From: Flavisphingomonas formosensis
Lineage (GTDB): Bacteria; Pseudomonadota; Alphaproteobacteria; Sphingomonadales; Sphingomonadaceae
Assembly: GCF_009755815.1 (NCBI RefSeq)
Contig: NZ_WRPK01000004.1
Location: 248,001-312,000, forward strand
Reading direction: 5' to 3'
Length of the DNA stretch: 64,000 nucleotides
Part shown: piece by piece, positions 38,000 to 46,155 of the stretch
Numbering within the stretch: the stretch's first letter is position 1
Layout of the letters: each line of letters begins with the position of its first letter
Notes under the pieces: model-generated
What the model was told of the DNA's origin: nothing
Database searches by the model: none
What the model saw: the letters and a program-made list of their open reading frames with translations, nothing else
Translations under genes and position numbers: made by a program

Positions 38000-39450
38000 T
38001 GAACAGCCTGTCTTTCATGATGACGCTGCCGGAGGTGATCCTCGCCCTCGGTGCGCTCGCTCTCCTCATGGTTTCGGCCTATGCCGGCGACCGCGCCGCG
38101 TCCTTCGTGATCGGCGCCACCGTCGCGCTGTTCGTCGCAGCCGCCGTGTCGCTGATCGGGCCGGCCGGCAGCGGCGGGGTCGCCTTTGGCGGCCTCTACC
38201 GCGCGGACGGCTTCGCGGCCTTCGCCAAGCTGCTCATCTATATCGCGTCGGCGATCTCGGTGATCGCGGCCCATGGCTATTTCAGCCGGCTCGGCACGCT
38301 GCGCTGCGAATATCCGATCCTGATCCTGCTCTCCGCCACCGGCATGGGCATGATGGTGTCCGCGGCGGACCTGCTGACCCTTTATGTCGGCCTCGAGCTG
38401 CAGAGCCTTGCGGCCTATGTGCTGGCGAGCTTCCTGCGGCGCGACACGCGCGCGGCCGAAGCCGGCCTCAAATATTTCGTGCTCGGCGCGCTGGCGAGCG
38501 GCATCCTGCTCTACGGCATCTCGCTGCTCTACGGCTTCACCGGTACGACGAGCTTCGAGGGCATCGCCCACGCCCTGGCCGTGCCGCCGGCCTCGACGGG
38601 CATCGCCACGGCGCGGCTGTTCGGTCTGGTCTTCGTCTTCGTCGGTCTGGCCTTCAAGATCAGCGCGGTGCCGTTCCACATGTGGACGCCGGACGTCTAT
38701 GAAGGCGCGCCGACGCCGGTCACCGCTTTCTTCGCCTCGGCGCCGAAGGTGGCCGCGATGGGCCTGCTGGTCCGCGTCGCGGTGAGCGCGCTCGGCACCG
38801 AGACGCACGCCTGGCAGCAGATCGTGATCTTCTCGGCGCTGGCCTCGACCATCCTCGGCGGCGTCGCGGCGATCGGTCAGAGCAACATCAAGCGGCTGCT
38901 CGCCTACAGCTCGATCAACAATGTCGGCTTCGCGCTGATCGGTCTGGCGGCCGGCACGGCGGACGGCGTCGCTGCGGTGATGACCTATATGACGGTCTAT
39001 GTCGCCATGACGCTCGGCAGCTTCCTGTGCGTGCTGCAGATGCGCGATGCGGCGGGCAATCCGGTAGAGACCATCGCCAGCCTGTCGGGCCTGTCGCGGA
39101 CGCGGCCAGGCCTCGCCGCCGCGCTCGCCATCTTCATGTTCAGCCTGGCGGGCATTCCGCCGCTGTTCGGCTTCTGGCCGAAGTTCCTGGTGTTCGATGC
39201 GGCCGTCGGCGCGCACCTCACCTGGCTGGCTGCGGTAGGCATCGCTACCTCGGTGATCGGCGCCTTCTATTATCTCAAGATCGTCAAGACGATGTATTTC
39301 GACGAGCCGGCTCCGGCCTATGCTCCGTCGCAGAGCGCGGTGGAAGGCGGCCTGATCGCCCTGACTGCGCTGTTCGTCTCGCCGCTCGGCTATTTCGCGA
39401 TCCCGGCGCTGGGCGCGGCCAGCCTCGCCGCGGCCAAGGCGCTGTTCTAA
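37999..39450 (+). CDS. nuoN: NADH-quinone oxidoreductase subunit N
   Basis: A 483-residue antiporter-like subunit completing the 14-subunit set. TLYVGLELQSLAAYVLASF carries the helix-5 glutamate, FHMWTPDVYEGAPTPVTAFF is the central box and IKRLLAYSSINNVGFALIGL follows. The downstream birA begins within five bases, so birA, coaX and RNase J probably share the transcript. Confidence 0.97.
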   Translation: MNSLSFMMTLPEVILALGALALLMVSAYAGDRAASFVIGATVALFVAAAVSLIGPAGSGGVAFGGLYRADGFAAFAKLLIYIASAISVIAAHGYFSRLGTLRCEYPILILLSATGMGMMVSAADLLTLYVGLELQSLAAYVLASFLRRDTRAAEAGLKYFVLGALASGILLYGISLLYGFTGTTSFEGIAHALAVPPASTGIATARLFGLVFVFVGLAFKISAVPFHMWTPDVYEGAPTPVTAFFASAPKVAAMGLLVRVAVSALGTETHAWQQIVIFSALASTILGGVAAIGQSNIKRLLAYSSINNVGFALIGLAAGTADGVAAVMTYMTVYVAMTLGSFLCVLQMRDAAGNPVETIASLSGLSRTRPGLAAALAIFMFSLAGIPPLFGFWPKFLVFDAAVGAHLTWLAAVGIATSVIGAFYYLKIVKTMYFDEPAPAYAPSQSAVEGGLIALTALFVSPLGYFAIPALGAASLAAAKALF

Positions 39451-39454
39451 GCCT

Positions 39455-40165
39455 CTGTCCGCTATCCGCACCGTCGCCGCCACGGCGTCCACCAACGACG
39501 ATGTCGCTGCCCTCGCGAACGCGGGCGAGGCGGAGGGGCTGTGGCTGCGCGCCGAGACGCAGAGCGGAGGACGGGGCCGCCGGGGCCGCGTCTGGGTCTC
39601 GCCGGCGGGCAATCTTTACGCGAGTACCCTCGTTCGCCTGCGTTCCGGCGATCCGCCTGCACCGGGCCTCGCGCTGGTCGCGGCGGTGGCGCTGGAGCAG
39701 GTCGCCTCGGCCTATGCGGGTGCAGCGCGGATCGCCTTGAAATGGCCGAATGATCTTCTGCTGGACGGCGCCAAGCTGTCGGGCATCCTGCTCGAACGGC
39801 ATGGCGATGCGATCGTGATCGGTTTCGGCGTCAATCTGGCCCATCATCCGGAAGGTCTGGACAGGCCCGCGATCAGCCTTGCCGCCGCAGGACTGATACC
39901 TTCACCCGATCCGGCGCTGTTCGTCGAAGATCTCGCCGCGAGCTTCTCCGCCTGGCTGTCGCGCTGGCGAGGGGAGGGGCTTGCTCCGATCCGTAACCGC
40001 TGGCTCGAGCGCGCGCACCCGGCGGGCACGCCGCTGGTCGCCCGGACGGCGGACGGGGCAGAGACCAAAGGGCTGTTCGGCGGGCTCGATGCCGATGGCG
40101 CGCTGCTGTTGCGGACTGGCGAGGGTACGCAGACGATCCATGCGGCCGACGTCTTCCTGCTCTGA
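39455..40165 (+). CDS. birA: biotin--[acetyl-CoA-carboxylase] ligase, no ATG/GTG/TTG start
   Basis: About 236 residues; attaches biotin to carrier-protein lysines. The ligase motifs GGRGRRGRVWVSP (ATP/biotin loop) and KWPNDLLLDGAKLSGILLE are complete. It lacks the N-terminal repressor HTH domain, as is usual for class I ligases. From the in-frame stop at 39362 to GTG 39686 there is no ATG, GTG or TTG, yet GTG 39686 would delete the catalytic loop. CTG 39455, four bases after nuoN, gives a product starting SAIRTVAATASTNDD that aligns with homologous starts; a CTG start or re-initiation after nuoN is the best reading. Confidence 0.88.
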   Translation: MSAIRTVAATASTNDDVAALANAGEAEGLWLRAETQSGGRGRRGRVWVSPAGNLYASTLVRLRSGDPPAPGLALVAAVALEQVASAYAGAARIALKWPNDLLLDGAKLSGILLERHGDAIVIGFGVNLAHHPEGLDRPAISLAAAGLIPSPDPALFVEDLAASFSAWLSRWRGEGLAPIRNRWLERAHPAGTPLVARTADGAETKGLFGGLDADGALLLRTGEGTQTIHAADVFLL

Positions 40166-40286
40166 GATGGCGTTTTCCTGCGGGTCCCCGATCTGCCATA
40201 GGTTGGGGCAGGTGGGTTCGAGTGGGTGTGCGAATAATCGCCTCGTGCCGCTGGCACGGACGGCAAAACGGGCTTAGGGGGGAGCC

Positions 40287-41063
40287 ATGCTGCTCGCGAT
40301 CGATGCAGGAAATACCAATGTCGTGTTCGCGCTCGTCGAGGACGGCACGATCCGCGCCCGCTGGCGCATCGCCACCGATGCACGCCGCACCGCCGATGAA
40401 TATGCCGTCTGGCTGCATCAACTGCTGGCGCTCGAAGGGCATGACCGCTCCGTCGTGGAAGCGGTGATCATCGCCACCGTCGTTCCGCGCGCGCTCCACA
40501 ATCTGGAGGTGCTGGCGAGCAAATATTTCGGCGTCGACGCGCTCGTCGCGGGTGTTCCACCGGTCGATTGGGGTATCGAGATCGACATGGTCGAGCCGCG
40601 CTCGGTCGGTGCCGACCGGCTGGTCAACGCGATCGCCGCGCACGCCAATCACGAGGGTGATCTCGTGATGATCGATTTCGGCACGGCGACGACCTTCGAC
40701 GTCGTCGATTATCGCGGTTCCTACAAGGGCGGCATCATCGCGCCCGGCATCAATCTTTCGCTCGACGCGCTGGTCGGCGCGACCGCGAAGCTGCCGCGCA
40801 TCGCCATCGAGGCGCCTACCAACAAGAGCGTGATCGGCCGCACCACAGAAGAAGGCATGCATGTCGGCATCTATTGGGGCTATGTGGCCCTGATCGAAGG
40901 ACTCGTAGCGCGCCTGAAGGCCGAAATCGGCCGCCCGGTGAAAGTGATCGCGACGGGCGGGCTTGCGACATTGTTCGACAAGCATACATCTGTTTTCGAC
41001 TTTATCGAGGGTGACCTCACCATCCAGGGGCTGTCGCTCCTCTACGATCGCACCAAGCGCTGA
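40287..41063 (+). CDS. coaX: type III pantothenate kinase
   Basis: A 258-residue ASKHA-fold kinase making 4'-phosphopantothenate, the first step of CoA synthesis. Motifs [15 protein letters not shown] (phosphate 1), [26 protein letters not shown] (phosphate 2) and [15 protein letters not shown] are present. The gene is about 120 bases after birA with a GGGGGGAG site before the ATG. The nuoN-birA-coaX-RNase J order is conserved among alphaproteobacteria. Confidence 0.95.
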   Translation: MLLAIDAGNTNVVFALVEDGTIRARWRIATDARRTADEYAVWLHQLLALEGHDRSVVEAVIIATVVPRALHNLEVLASKYFGVDALVAGVPPVDWGIEIDMVEPRSVGADRLVNAIAAHANHEGDLVMIDFGTATTFDVVDYRGSYKGGIIAPGINLSLDALVGATAKLPRIAIEAPTNKSVIGRTTEEGMHVGIYWGYVALIEGLVARLKAEIGRPVKVIATGGLATLFDKHTSVFDFIEGDLTIQGLSLLYDRTKR

Positions 41064-41134
41064 CCGACGGCGCATCGCATATTTTCGCCGGACCGCATCG
41101 GTCGTCCGGCACGAACATTGGACTCTGAAAAATC

Positions 41135-42775
41135 GTGACAAAACCCGGAGACGAACTGCTCTTTCTCGCGCTCGGCGGATCGGGCGAGATCGGCATGAAC
41201 GTCAATCTGTATGGAACGCAGGGCAAATGGGTGATGGTCGATCTCGGCCTCACCTTCGGCGATCCCAGCTATCCCGGCATCGATCTCGTTCTGCCGGATC
41301 TCGAATTCATCGAGCAGCGCGCCGGCGACCTGCTCGGCATCGTGCTGACCCATGGGCATGAGGATCATATCGGGGCGATCCCCTATCTCGCCGCCGATCT
41401 CGGCGTGCCGCTTTATGCGACGCCTTTCACCGCGGGCCTGATCCGCGGCAAGCTGGACGAGGAGGGGCTAGGCGACAAGGTGAAGCTCCACGTCGTCGAC
41501 AATGAGGGCAGCTTCCGCCTCGGGCCGTTCGGCTTCACTTATGTGCCGCTCGCCCATTCGATTCCCGAGGGCAATGCGCTGCTGATCGAGACGCCATATG
41601 GACGCATCTTCCATACCGGGGACTGGAAGCTGGACGATGAGCCGCTGCTCGGCACGCCATCGACCGCGGCCGAGCTCGGTGCGATCGGCGACGAGGGCGT
41701 GCTGGCGCTGATTTGCGATTCCACCAATGTCTTCAACGAGGAGGCATCGGGATCGGAGGCGGCGGTGCGCGAGGGGCTGGACGGCGTCATCTCCTCGGCC
41801 CGGGGGCGCGTGCTCGTCACCACCTTCGCGTCCAATGCGGCGCGATTGCAGACGCTGGGCGAGGTCGCCCGCGATACCGGACGCAAGCTCTGCGTCGCGG
41901 GGCGATCGCTCGACAGGATCATCAAGGTTTCGAAAGCGGCCGGCTATCTCAGGGATTTCCCCGAGACGGTGGATGTCGATACGGCCATGCGGTTGCCGCC
42001 GCGCGAGGTGATGATCGTCGCGACAGGCGGGCAGGGCGAATGGCGAGCTGCCCTCTCGCGCATCGCCTTCGACAGCCATCCGATCAGGCTCTCCAAAGGC
42101 GATCTGGTGGTCTTCTCGTCCAAGCAGATTCCCGGCAACGAACTGGCGATCGGCCGCATCCAGAATGCGCTGGCGGCCAAGGACATCGCGATGATCACCG
42201 ATCGCCAGGCGCATGTGCACGTCTCCGGCCATCCCGGACGGCCGGAGCTCGAGCTGATGTACCGCTGGATCCGGCCGGAGATCGTCGTGCCGGTACATGG
42301 CGAGATCCGCCACATGGCGGAGCAGGCGCGCTTTGCGGCGTCCAAGGGCGTCGGGCGCACCATCGTTCAGAAGAATGGCGATGTCGTCCGCCTCGCACCG
42401 GATGGGCCGGTCAAGGTCGGAGAGGAGCGGGTCGGCCGCCTGATCCTGGATGGCGACGTGATCCTGCCGGCTGACGGCGTGACGATGAACGAGCGGCGGA
42501 AGATCGCGAATCACGGGCTGATCTCGGTGACGGTCGCGCTGGATTCGAAAGGCAAGGTGCGTGGCGAGCCGGCGATCGGACTGCAGGGCGTGCCGGTAGA
42601 GGAGGATCGCGCCGATTTCCTCGAGGAAGCGCGCGAAGCGGCGGCTGAGGCGGCTGACGGCGGTCCGCGCGACGAGGCCAAGCTCCGCGAGGGCATCCGT
42701 CTTGCCGTCCGGCGTTGCGCGACTCAGTGGACGGGCAAAAAACCCGTGGTAGATGTCTCGCTGATCAGGATCTGA
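41135..42775 (+). CDS. rnj: ribonuclease J family protein
   Basis: A 546-residue metallo-beta-lactamase/beta-CASP ribonuclease with 5'-exo and endo activity in mRNA decay and rRNA maturation. The zinc motif HGHEDHIGAIPYL is near residue 72, followed by LAHSIPEGNALLIET, FHTGDWKLDDEP, VLICDSTN-like ALICDSTNVF and the beta-CASP segment FASNAARLQTLGEVARDTGR; HVSGHPGRPELELMY and VPVHGEIRHM complete the site. GTG start. The C-terminal domain is rich in Glu and Ala. Confidence 0.94.
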   Translation: MTKPGDELLFLALGGSGEIGMNVNLYGTQGKWVMVDLGLTFGDPSYPGIDLVLPDLEFIEQRAGDLLGIVLTHGHEDHIGAIPYLAADLGVPLYATPFTAGLIRGKLDEEGLGDKVKLHVVDNEGSFRLGPFGFTYVPLAHSIPEGNALLIETPYGRIFHTGDWKLDDEPLLGTPSTAAELGAIGDEGVLALICDSTNVFNEEASGSEAAVREGLDGVISSARGRVLVTTFASNAARLQTLGEVARDTGRKLCVAGRSLDRIIKVSKAAGYLRDFPETVDVDTAMRLPPREVMIVATGGQGEWRAALSRIAFDSHPIRLSKGDLVVFSSKQIPGNELAIGRIQNALAAKDIAMITDRQAHVHVSGHPGRPELELMYRWIRPEIVVPVHGEIRHMAEQARFAASKGVGRTIVQKNGDVVRLAPDGPVKVGEERVGRLILDGDVILPADGVTMNERRKIANHGLISVTVALDSKGKVRGEPAIGLQGVPVEEDRADFLEEAREAAAEAADGGPRDEAKLREGIRLAVRRCATQWTGKKPVVDVSLIRI

Positions 42776-42783
42776 CTCTCCCC

Positions 42784-43062
42784 ATGCGACTCACTTCGAT
42801 CAGCGCCATTTATTTCCTGTTTCTGGCCTTCAGTCTTTTCCTGGTCCTGCCGTTCAGCGCGCGCACGCATGACGAGGCCGGTGTCGATAAGACGCCAGGT
42901 CAGGCGGAAAGTGCGCCGGTGGAGTTTCGTGGGAGCAAAGTTGCGGTTCGCACGGTGATCGTAGCGACGATCCTCTTCGCGCTCTTCTATCTCAATTATG
43001 TTTACGGCTGGATCGGTACATCCGCGTTCGATTTTACGCCGAAGCGGCCGCCGGGAAGTTGA
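42784..43062 (+). CDS. DUF1467 family membrane protein
   Basis: A 92-residue protein with two hydrophobic helices (about residues 5-24 and 55-74) separated by a polar loop (RTHDEAGVDKTPGQAE). The LPFSARTHDE junction and the YVYGWIG end match the DUF1467 family of small alphaproteobacterial membrane proteins. Function unknown. It begins 8 bases after the RNase J gene, so it is the likely last gene of the transcript. Confidence 0.85.
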   Translation: MRLTSISAIYFLFLAFSLFLVLPFSARTHDEAGVDKTPGQAESAPVEFRGSKVAVRTVIVATILFALFYLNYVYGWIGTSAFDFTPKRPPGS

Positions 43063-43065
43063 CAG

Positions 43066-43095
43066 AAAAAGGCGGCGAAGCCGTGCCTCGCCGCC
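43066..43095 (-). terminator. intrinsic terminator of the first Flp pilin gene
   Basis: Read on the minus strand, GGCGGCGA pairs with TCGCCGCC (43071-43078 with 43088-43095) around a 9-base loop and is followed by TTTTT. On the plus strand it lies just after DUF1467 and is followed by a weaker T-rich stretch, so it may work both ways. Confidence 0.75.
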
Positions 43096-43123
43096 CGCTT
43101 TGCTTTCAGAGGTCAGCTGAAGA

Positions 43124-43294
43124 TTAGCTGGCCTTCTTCATGTTGTTCGTGACGTTGTTGAACGTCGTCGAGAGCTGGGTGCCAAGGCTGCTCATCGCGG
43201 TGATCGCGGCAACGGCGATGAGGGCGGCAATCAGGCCATACTCGATCGCGGTGGCGCCCTTGGTGTCCTTCATCATCTTGCGAACGAACTGCAT
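43124..43294 (-). CDS. Flp family type IVb pilin
   Basis: A 56-residue prepilin. The leader peptide ends at TKGATAIEYGLIAALIAVA: the Gly-Ala prepilin peptidase cleavage site is followed by the Glu+5 and Tyr+6 of Flp pilins and a single hydrophobic helix. It builds tight-adherence type pili. ATG 43294 is preferred to ATG 43315 because GGAG lies about 8 bases upstream. No tad assembly genes are in the window. Confidence 0.92.
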   Translation of the reverse strand: MQFVRKMMKDTKGATAIEYGLIAALIAVAAITAMSSLGTQLSTTFNNVTNNMKKAS

Positions 43295-43403
43295 AACCGG
43301 TCTCCGTGGTTCCAAACTTCAGATCAACATTTCCCCGCTGGCCCCCCTGAGCGGGTCAGCACGAGTTGACTAAGCTATGTCCGGTAAACAAAAGATTAGG
43401 GGA

Positions 43404-43433
43404 TTAACGGCGATTTTGAGGAAAGAGGGTTAA
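43404..43433 (-). promoter_or_regulatory. two TTAA half-sites, possible CtrA control of the pilin
   Basis: On the minus strand TTAACC (43433-43428) and GTTAATC (43408-43402) lie about 110-140 bases upstream of the pilin start. CtrA binds TTAA-N7-TTAA or the half site TTAACCAT; the spacing here is 22 bases, so only half-site binding is plausible. Confidence 0.25.
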
Positions 43434-43456
43434 CGAAATCCGAAATCGAATCCGGA

Positions 43457-43630
43457 TCAGTTGGCTTGCGACACCTTGTCGGAAACATTGTTCCACATGC
43501 CGATGGTAACGCTGGCGAGATTAAAGAGGGCGACCATCATCACGATCACCACGAGTGCGACGATGAATCCATATTCGATGGCGGTGCCGCCCTTGATGTC
43601 ATTGAAAAGCTTGCCGATCGGACGTTTCAT
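43457..43630 (-). CDS. second Flp family type IVb pilin
   Basis: A 57-residue prepilin with leader KRPIGKLFNDIKG, cleavage before GTAIEYGFIVALVVIVMMVA, and a short C-terminal tail (IGMWNNVSDKVSQAN). It has the same Glu-Tyr pair as the first pilin but otherwise differs, so the two are diverged paralogues. ATG 43630 follows AGGGGA at a suitable distance. The intergenic space to the first pilin is 162 bases, so they are likely transcribed separately. Confidence 0.9.
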   Translation of the reverse strand: MKRPIGKLFNDIKGGTAIEYGFIVALVVIVMMVALFNLASVTIGMWNNVSDKVSQAN

Positions 43631-43699
43631 GCCGCATCCCCTGGAGCCGGCACCCGATCCGGCGCGTGATGTTAGGCAAGGGGTGGTTAAGGAAACTTT

Positions 43700-44128
43700 A
43701 TGATTGTCGGTTCCGTCCCTTCGTCTCACCGTCCGCCGCTTCTGGTCACCGCTGCGGCGCTGATCGATGTGGATGGCCGCGTCCTCGTGCAGCGGCGGCC
43801 CGACGGCAAATCCATGGCCGGACTGTGGGAATTTCCGGGTGGCAAGGTAGAGCCGGAGGAAACGCCGGAGGCGTGCCTCGTCCGCGAACTGCACGAGGAA
43901 CTCGGCATTGACACCGAGACTGCCTGCCTCGCACCCGCGGCCTTTGCGAGCGAACCGCTCGGCGAGCGCCACCTGATCCTGTTGCTGTACATTTGCCGCA
44001 AATGGCGCGGTGTTCCACGCCCTATGGAGTCTAGCGGGCTCAAATGGGTGCTGCCGCTGGAATTGCATGCATTGCCGATGCCGCCGGCAGACAAGCCGTT
44101 GATCGGCCTGCTGGACGCCTTGCTCTAA
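43700..44128 (+). CDS. MutT/Nudix hydrolase (8-oxo-dGTP diphosphatase-like)
   Basis: A 142-residue Nudix enzyme. The Nudix box GGKVEPEETPEACLVRELHEELGI (G-x5-E-x7-R-E-x2-E-E-x-G) is complete at about residues 47-70. VLVQRRPDGKSMAGLWEFPG before it is typical of MutT, which removes 8-oxo-dGTP. AAGGAAAC lies before the ATG. It is followed by a terminator-like hairpin and a convergent methyltransferase. Confidence 0.92.
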   Translation: MIVGSVPSSHRPPLLVTAAALIDVDGRVLVQRRPDGKSMAGLWEFPGGKVEPEETPEACLVRELHEELGIDTETACLAPAAFASEPLGERHLILLLYICRKWRGVPRPMESSGLKWVLPLELHALPMPPADKPLIGLLDALL

Positions 44129-44150
44129 GTTTTTGTGACCGCAGCCTTTT

Positions 44151-44175
44151 GCGGGAAACCCGGTTTCCGCTTTTT
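44151..44175 (+). terminator. probable intrinsic terminator after the Nudix gene
   Basis: GCGGGAAA pairs with TTTCCGC (one bulged G) around a 5-base loop and is followed by TTTTT at 44171-44175. It lies 22 bases after the stop codon. Confidence 0.6.
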
Positions 44176-44184
44176 GGCCACGCT

Positions 44185-45039
44185 TTAGGATTTGCGTAGC
44201 GCTTCCGCGAGGGAGCGGACCGCGCTGCCGCGCCTGGCCGGTTGGGGCTGGCTGGGTGCGGGGCTCCAGCCGGTGAGATAGAGAATCTCGATCCGTTCGC
44301 GGGTCTTGCCGTCAGGCTCCGCCGCTTCGGCAAATGCCTGCAGCGCCGCGCCGATCTGCGGCCGGGTCAGCCCCACATGCGATCGGCCGCACAGGATGTT
44401 GGTTGCACCCGCGGCGCGCAAATCGGCAGCGAGCCGCAGCAGACCGGGATAGCGTATGTCGAGGCGCTCCGAGTCGGCAACGGGCAGCGCGAAGCCGGCA
44501 CGCGCCAGCAGATCGCCGGCGGCACGCACCTCAATCTGTGGGTGGATGCGTGGCGCGGCCGAGCCGTGGACCATGTCGCCCGCCAGCATCGCTGCGCGCA
44601 ACTGCGGTAGGCTGCCAGCGCCAACGAAAGCGCCGAGGAACAGCCCGTCGGGCTTCAGCGCCCGCCGGATCAAGGTCAGCGCTCCCGGCAGATCGTTGAC
44701 GCTGTCAAGCACGCCGGCCGAGAGAATGAGATCGAAACTGCCATCGGCGAAGGGCAGACGATCCTCGTCGCACTGCACGCCGCCGGCCATTTTCGCGAAA
44801 GCGAAGCCGGCGTCGGCAGAGACGACCTTCACGCCCCGCGCGCGCAATTCCACGCCGAGCGCGCCGTCGAAGCAGCCGAGATCGAGCGCCAGGGAAAAAC
44901 TCCGCGTCACGCTGGACAACCTGTCCAGCAGGCCCTCGATCATTTGCGCCCGCAGAAAGTCCTGTTCGGCAAAATCCGGCGCGGCGCGATCGCGGCGCAG
45001 GCGGCGCGCGGCACGATCGAAAATTTCGGTCTCGCTCAT
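44185..45039 (-). CDS. SAM-dependent methyltransferase domain protein (NDUFAF5/BioC-like)
   Basis: A 284-residue protein with a class I SAM-binding fold. ALDLGCFDGALGVELRARG (about residues 51-69) is the glycine motif and CDEDRLPFADGSFDLILSAG near 90-109 the post-motif. The N-terminal IFDRAARRLRRDRAAPDFAE is characteristic of the group that includes mitochondrial NDUFAF5, a complex I assembly factor acting on the NuoB homologue. A BioC-like role is the alternative. It is divergent from comF with 44 bases between the starts. Confidence 0.82.
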   Translation of the reverse strand: MSETEIFDRAARRLRRDRAAPDFAEQDFLRAQMIEGLLDRLSSVTRSFSLALDLGCFDGALGVELRARGVKVVSADAGFAFAKMAGGVQCDEDRLPFADGSFDLILSAGVLDSVNDLPGALTLIRRALKPDGLFLGAFVGAGSLPQLRAAMLAGDMVHGSAAPRIHPQIEVRAAGDLLARAGFALPVADSERLDIRYPGLLRLAADLRAAGATNILCGRSHVGLTRPQIGAALQAFAEAAEPDGKTRERIEILYLTGWSPAPSQPQPARRGSAVRSLAEALRKS

Positions 45040-45083
45040 CAGCGGGCTTGTGCGCCGCCGGAGCGCACGAGACAAGGCGGGCA

Positions 45084-45836
45084 ATGGGAGCGTGGGCAGC
45101 ATATCTGAAAAGCGGCATCGGACAGGTGATCGCGTTCGCTCTCCCGCCGCGCTGTCCGGGCTGCGGCGCAGTGACGGGCGAAGATCACAGCTTCTGTGCC
45201 GACTGCTGGCAGCAACTCGATTTCCTCGGCGATCCGGCTTGCGCGGCCTGCGGCGATCCCTTTGCGCTCGATCGGGGGCCGGATGCGCTGTGCGGAGCCT
45301 GTCTGGCCGATAGACCGGCCTTCGATCGAGCGCGCGGCGCGGTCGCCTATGGCGAGATCGCACGCAAGGTCGCGCTGCGGCTCAAATATGGAGGACGGCC
45401 GGCGCTCGCCGAAACGATCGCGCGTGCGATCGCCCGGCTGGCGGATGAGGAGCAGGATGCCCTGATCGTGCCGATCCCCTTGCATCGCTGGCGCATCTGG
45501 CGGCGGGGCTATAATCAGGCTGCGCTGATCGCCACCGCTCTGGGACGGAGAACGGGCATACCGGTCGAACTGGACCTCGTCCGTCGTGTAAAGGCTACTC
45601 CGGTGCTGCGCGCCATGGGCCCAGCGGCGCGCGCCAAGGCGTTGCGCGGCGCATTTCGCGTGACCGGGCGACATCGCGCGATGGTGAAAGGTCGTGCCAT
45701 CCTGTTGGTCGACGACGTCTACACCACCGGTGCGACGGGCAATGCCTGTGCACGTGCGCTGAAGAAGGCGGGAGCGGCGCGCGTCCGGCTGGTTTGTTGG
45801 GCTCGCGTGGTGCGCGACGAGGCCGAGCGACATTGA
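45084..45836 (+). CDS. ComF family phosphoribosyltransferase-like protein
   Basis: A 250-residue protein. The N-terminal double zinc-finger region has C-x2-C pairs (PRCPGCGAV, FCADCWQQ, CAACGDPF, LCGACL), and the C-terminal PRTase fold carries the PRPP loop ILLVDDVYTTGATGNACARA near residue 205. ComF proteins support DNA uptake or recombination. ATG 45084 has AAGGCGGG upstream and is preferred to GTG/ATG codons before it. A 52-base gap separates it from glutaredoxin. Confidence 0.9.
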   Translation: MGAWAAYLKSGIGQVIAFALPPRCPGCGAVTGEDHSFCADCWQQLDFLGDPACAACGDPFALDRGPDALCGACLADRPAFDRARGAVAYGEIARKVALRLKYGGRPALAETIARAIARLADEEQDALIVPIPLHRWRIWRRGYNQAALIATALGRRTGIPVELDLVRRVKATPVLRAMGPAARAKALRGAFRVTGRHRAMVKGRAILLVDDVYTTGATGNACARALKKAGAARVRLVCWARVVRDEAERH

Positions 45837-45888
45837 CAAATGGTGGTGGGGACAACACTTCGGTAACCGACCAGACGGAACGTGAAAA

Positions 45889-46143
45889 ATGGCCAAAGTA
45901 GAGATCTATACCAAGATGCTGTGCCCTTATTGCGCTCGGGCGATGAAGCTGCTGCGCGCAAAGGGGGTGGAGATAGAGGAATTCGATATCACCATGGGCG
46001 GGCCGAAGCGGGCAGAGATGCTCGGGCGCTCCAATGGGCGGACCACGGTGCCGCAGATATTCATCGATGGCGTCCATGTCGGGGGATCGGACGACCTTGC
46101 TGCTCTGGAGGCTGCAGGCAAGCTCGACCCCATGCTCGCCTGA
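45889..46143 (+). CDS. grxC: glutaredoxin 3
   Basis: An 84-residue glutaredoxin with active site CPYC (in YTKMLCPYCARAMKLL), the cis-Pro segment TTVPQIFIDGVHVGGSDDL and the GSH-binding GG. It reduces protein disulfides and glutathione mixed disulfides in the cytoplasm. Length is the family norm. It is followed at 12 bases by the nitrilase-family gene. Confidence 0.96.
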   Translation: MAKVEIYTKMLCPYCARAMKLLRAKGVEIEEFDITMGGPKRAEMLGRSNGRTTVPQIFIDGVHVGGSDDLAALEAAGKLDPMLA

Positions 46144-46155
46144 TGGCCTGAGACC

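Noticed and set aside
43402-43434. Full CtrA site upstream of the first pilin
   Set aside because: The two TTAA elements are 22 bases apart rather than 7, so the full consensus is not met; only a half-site suggestion is kept.
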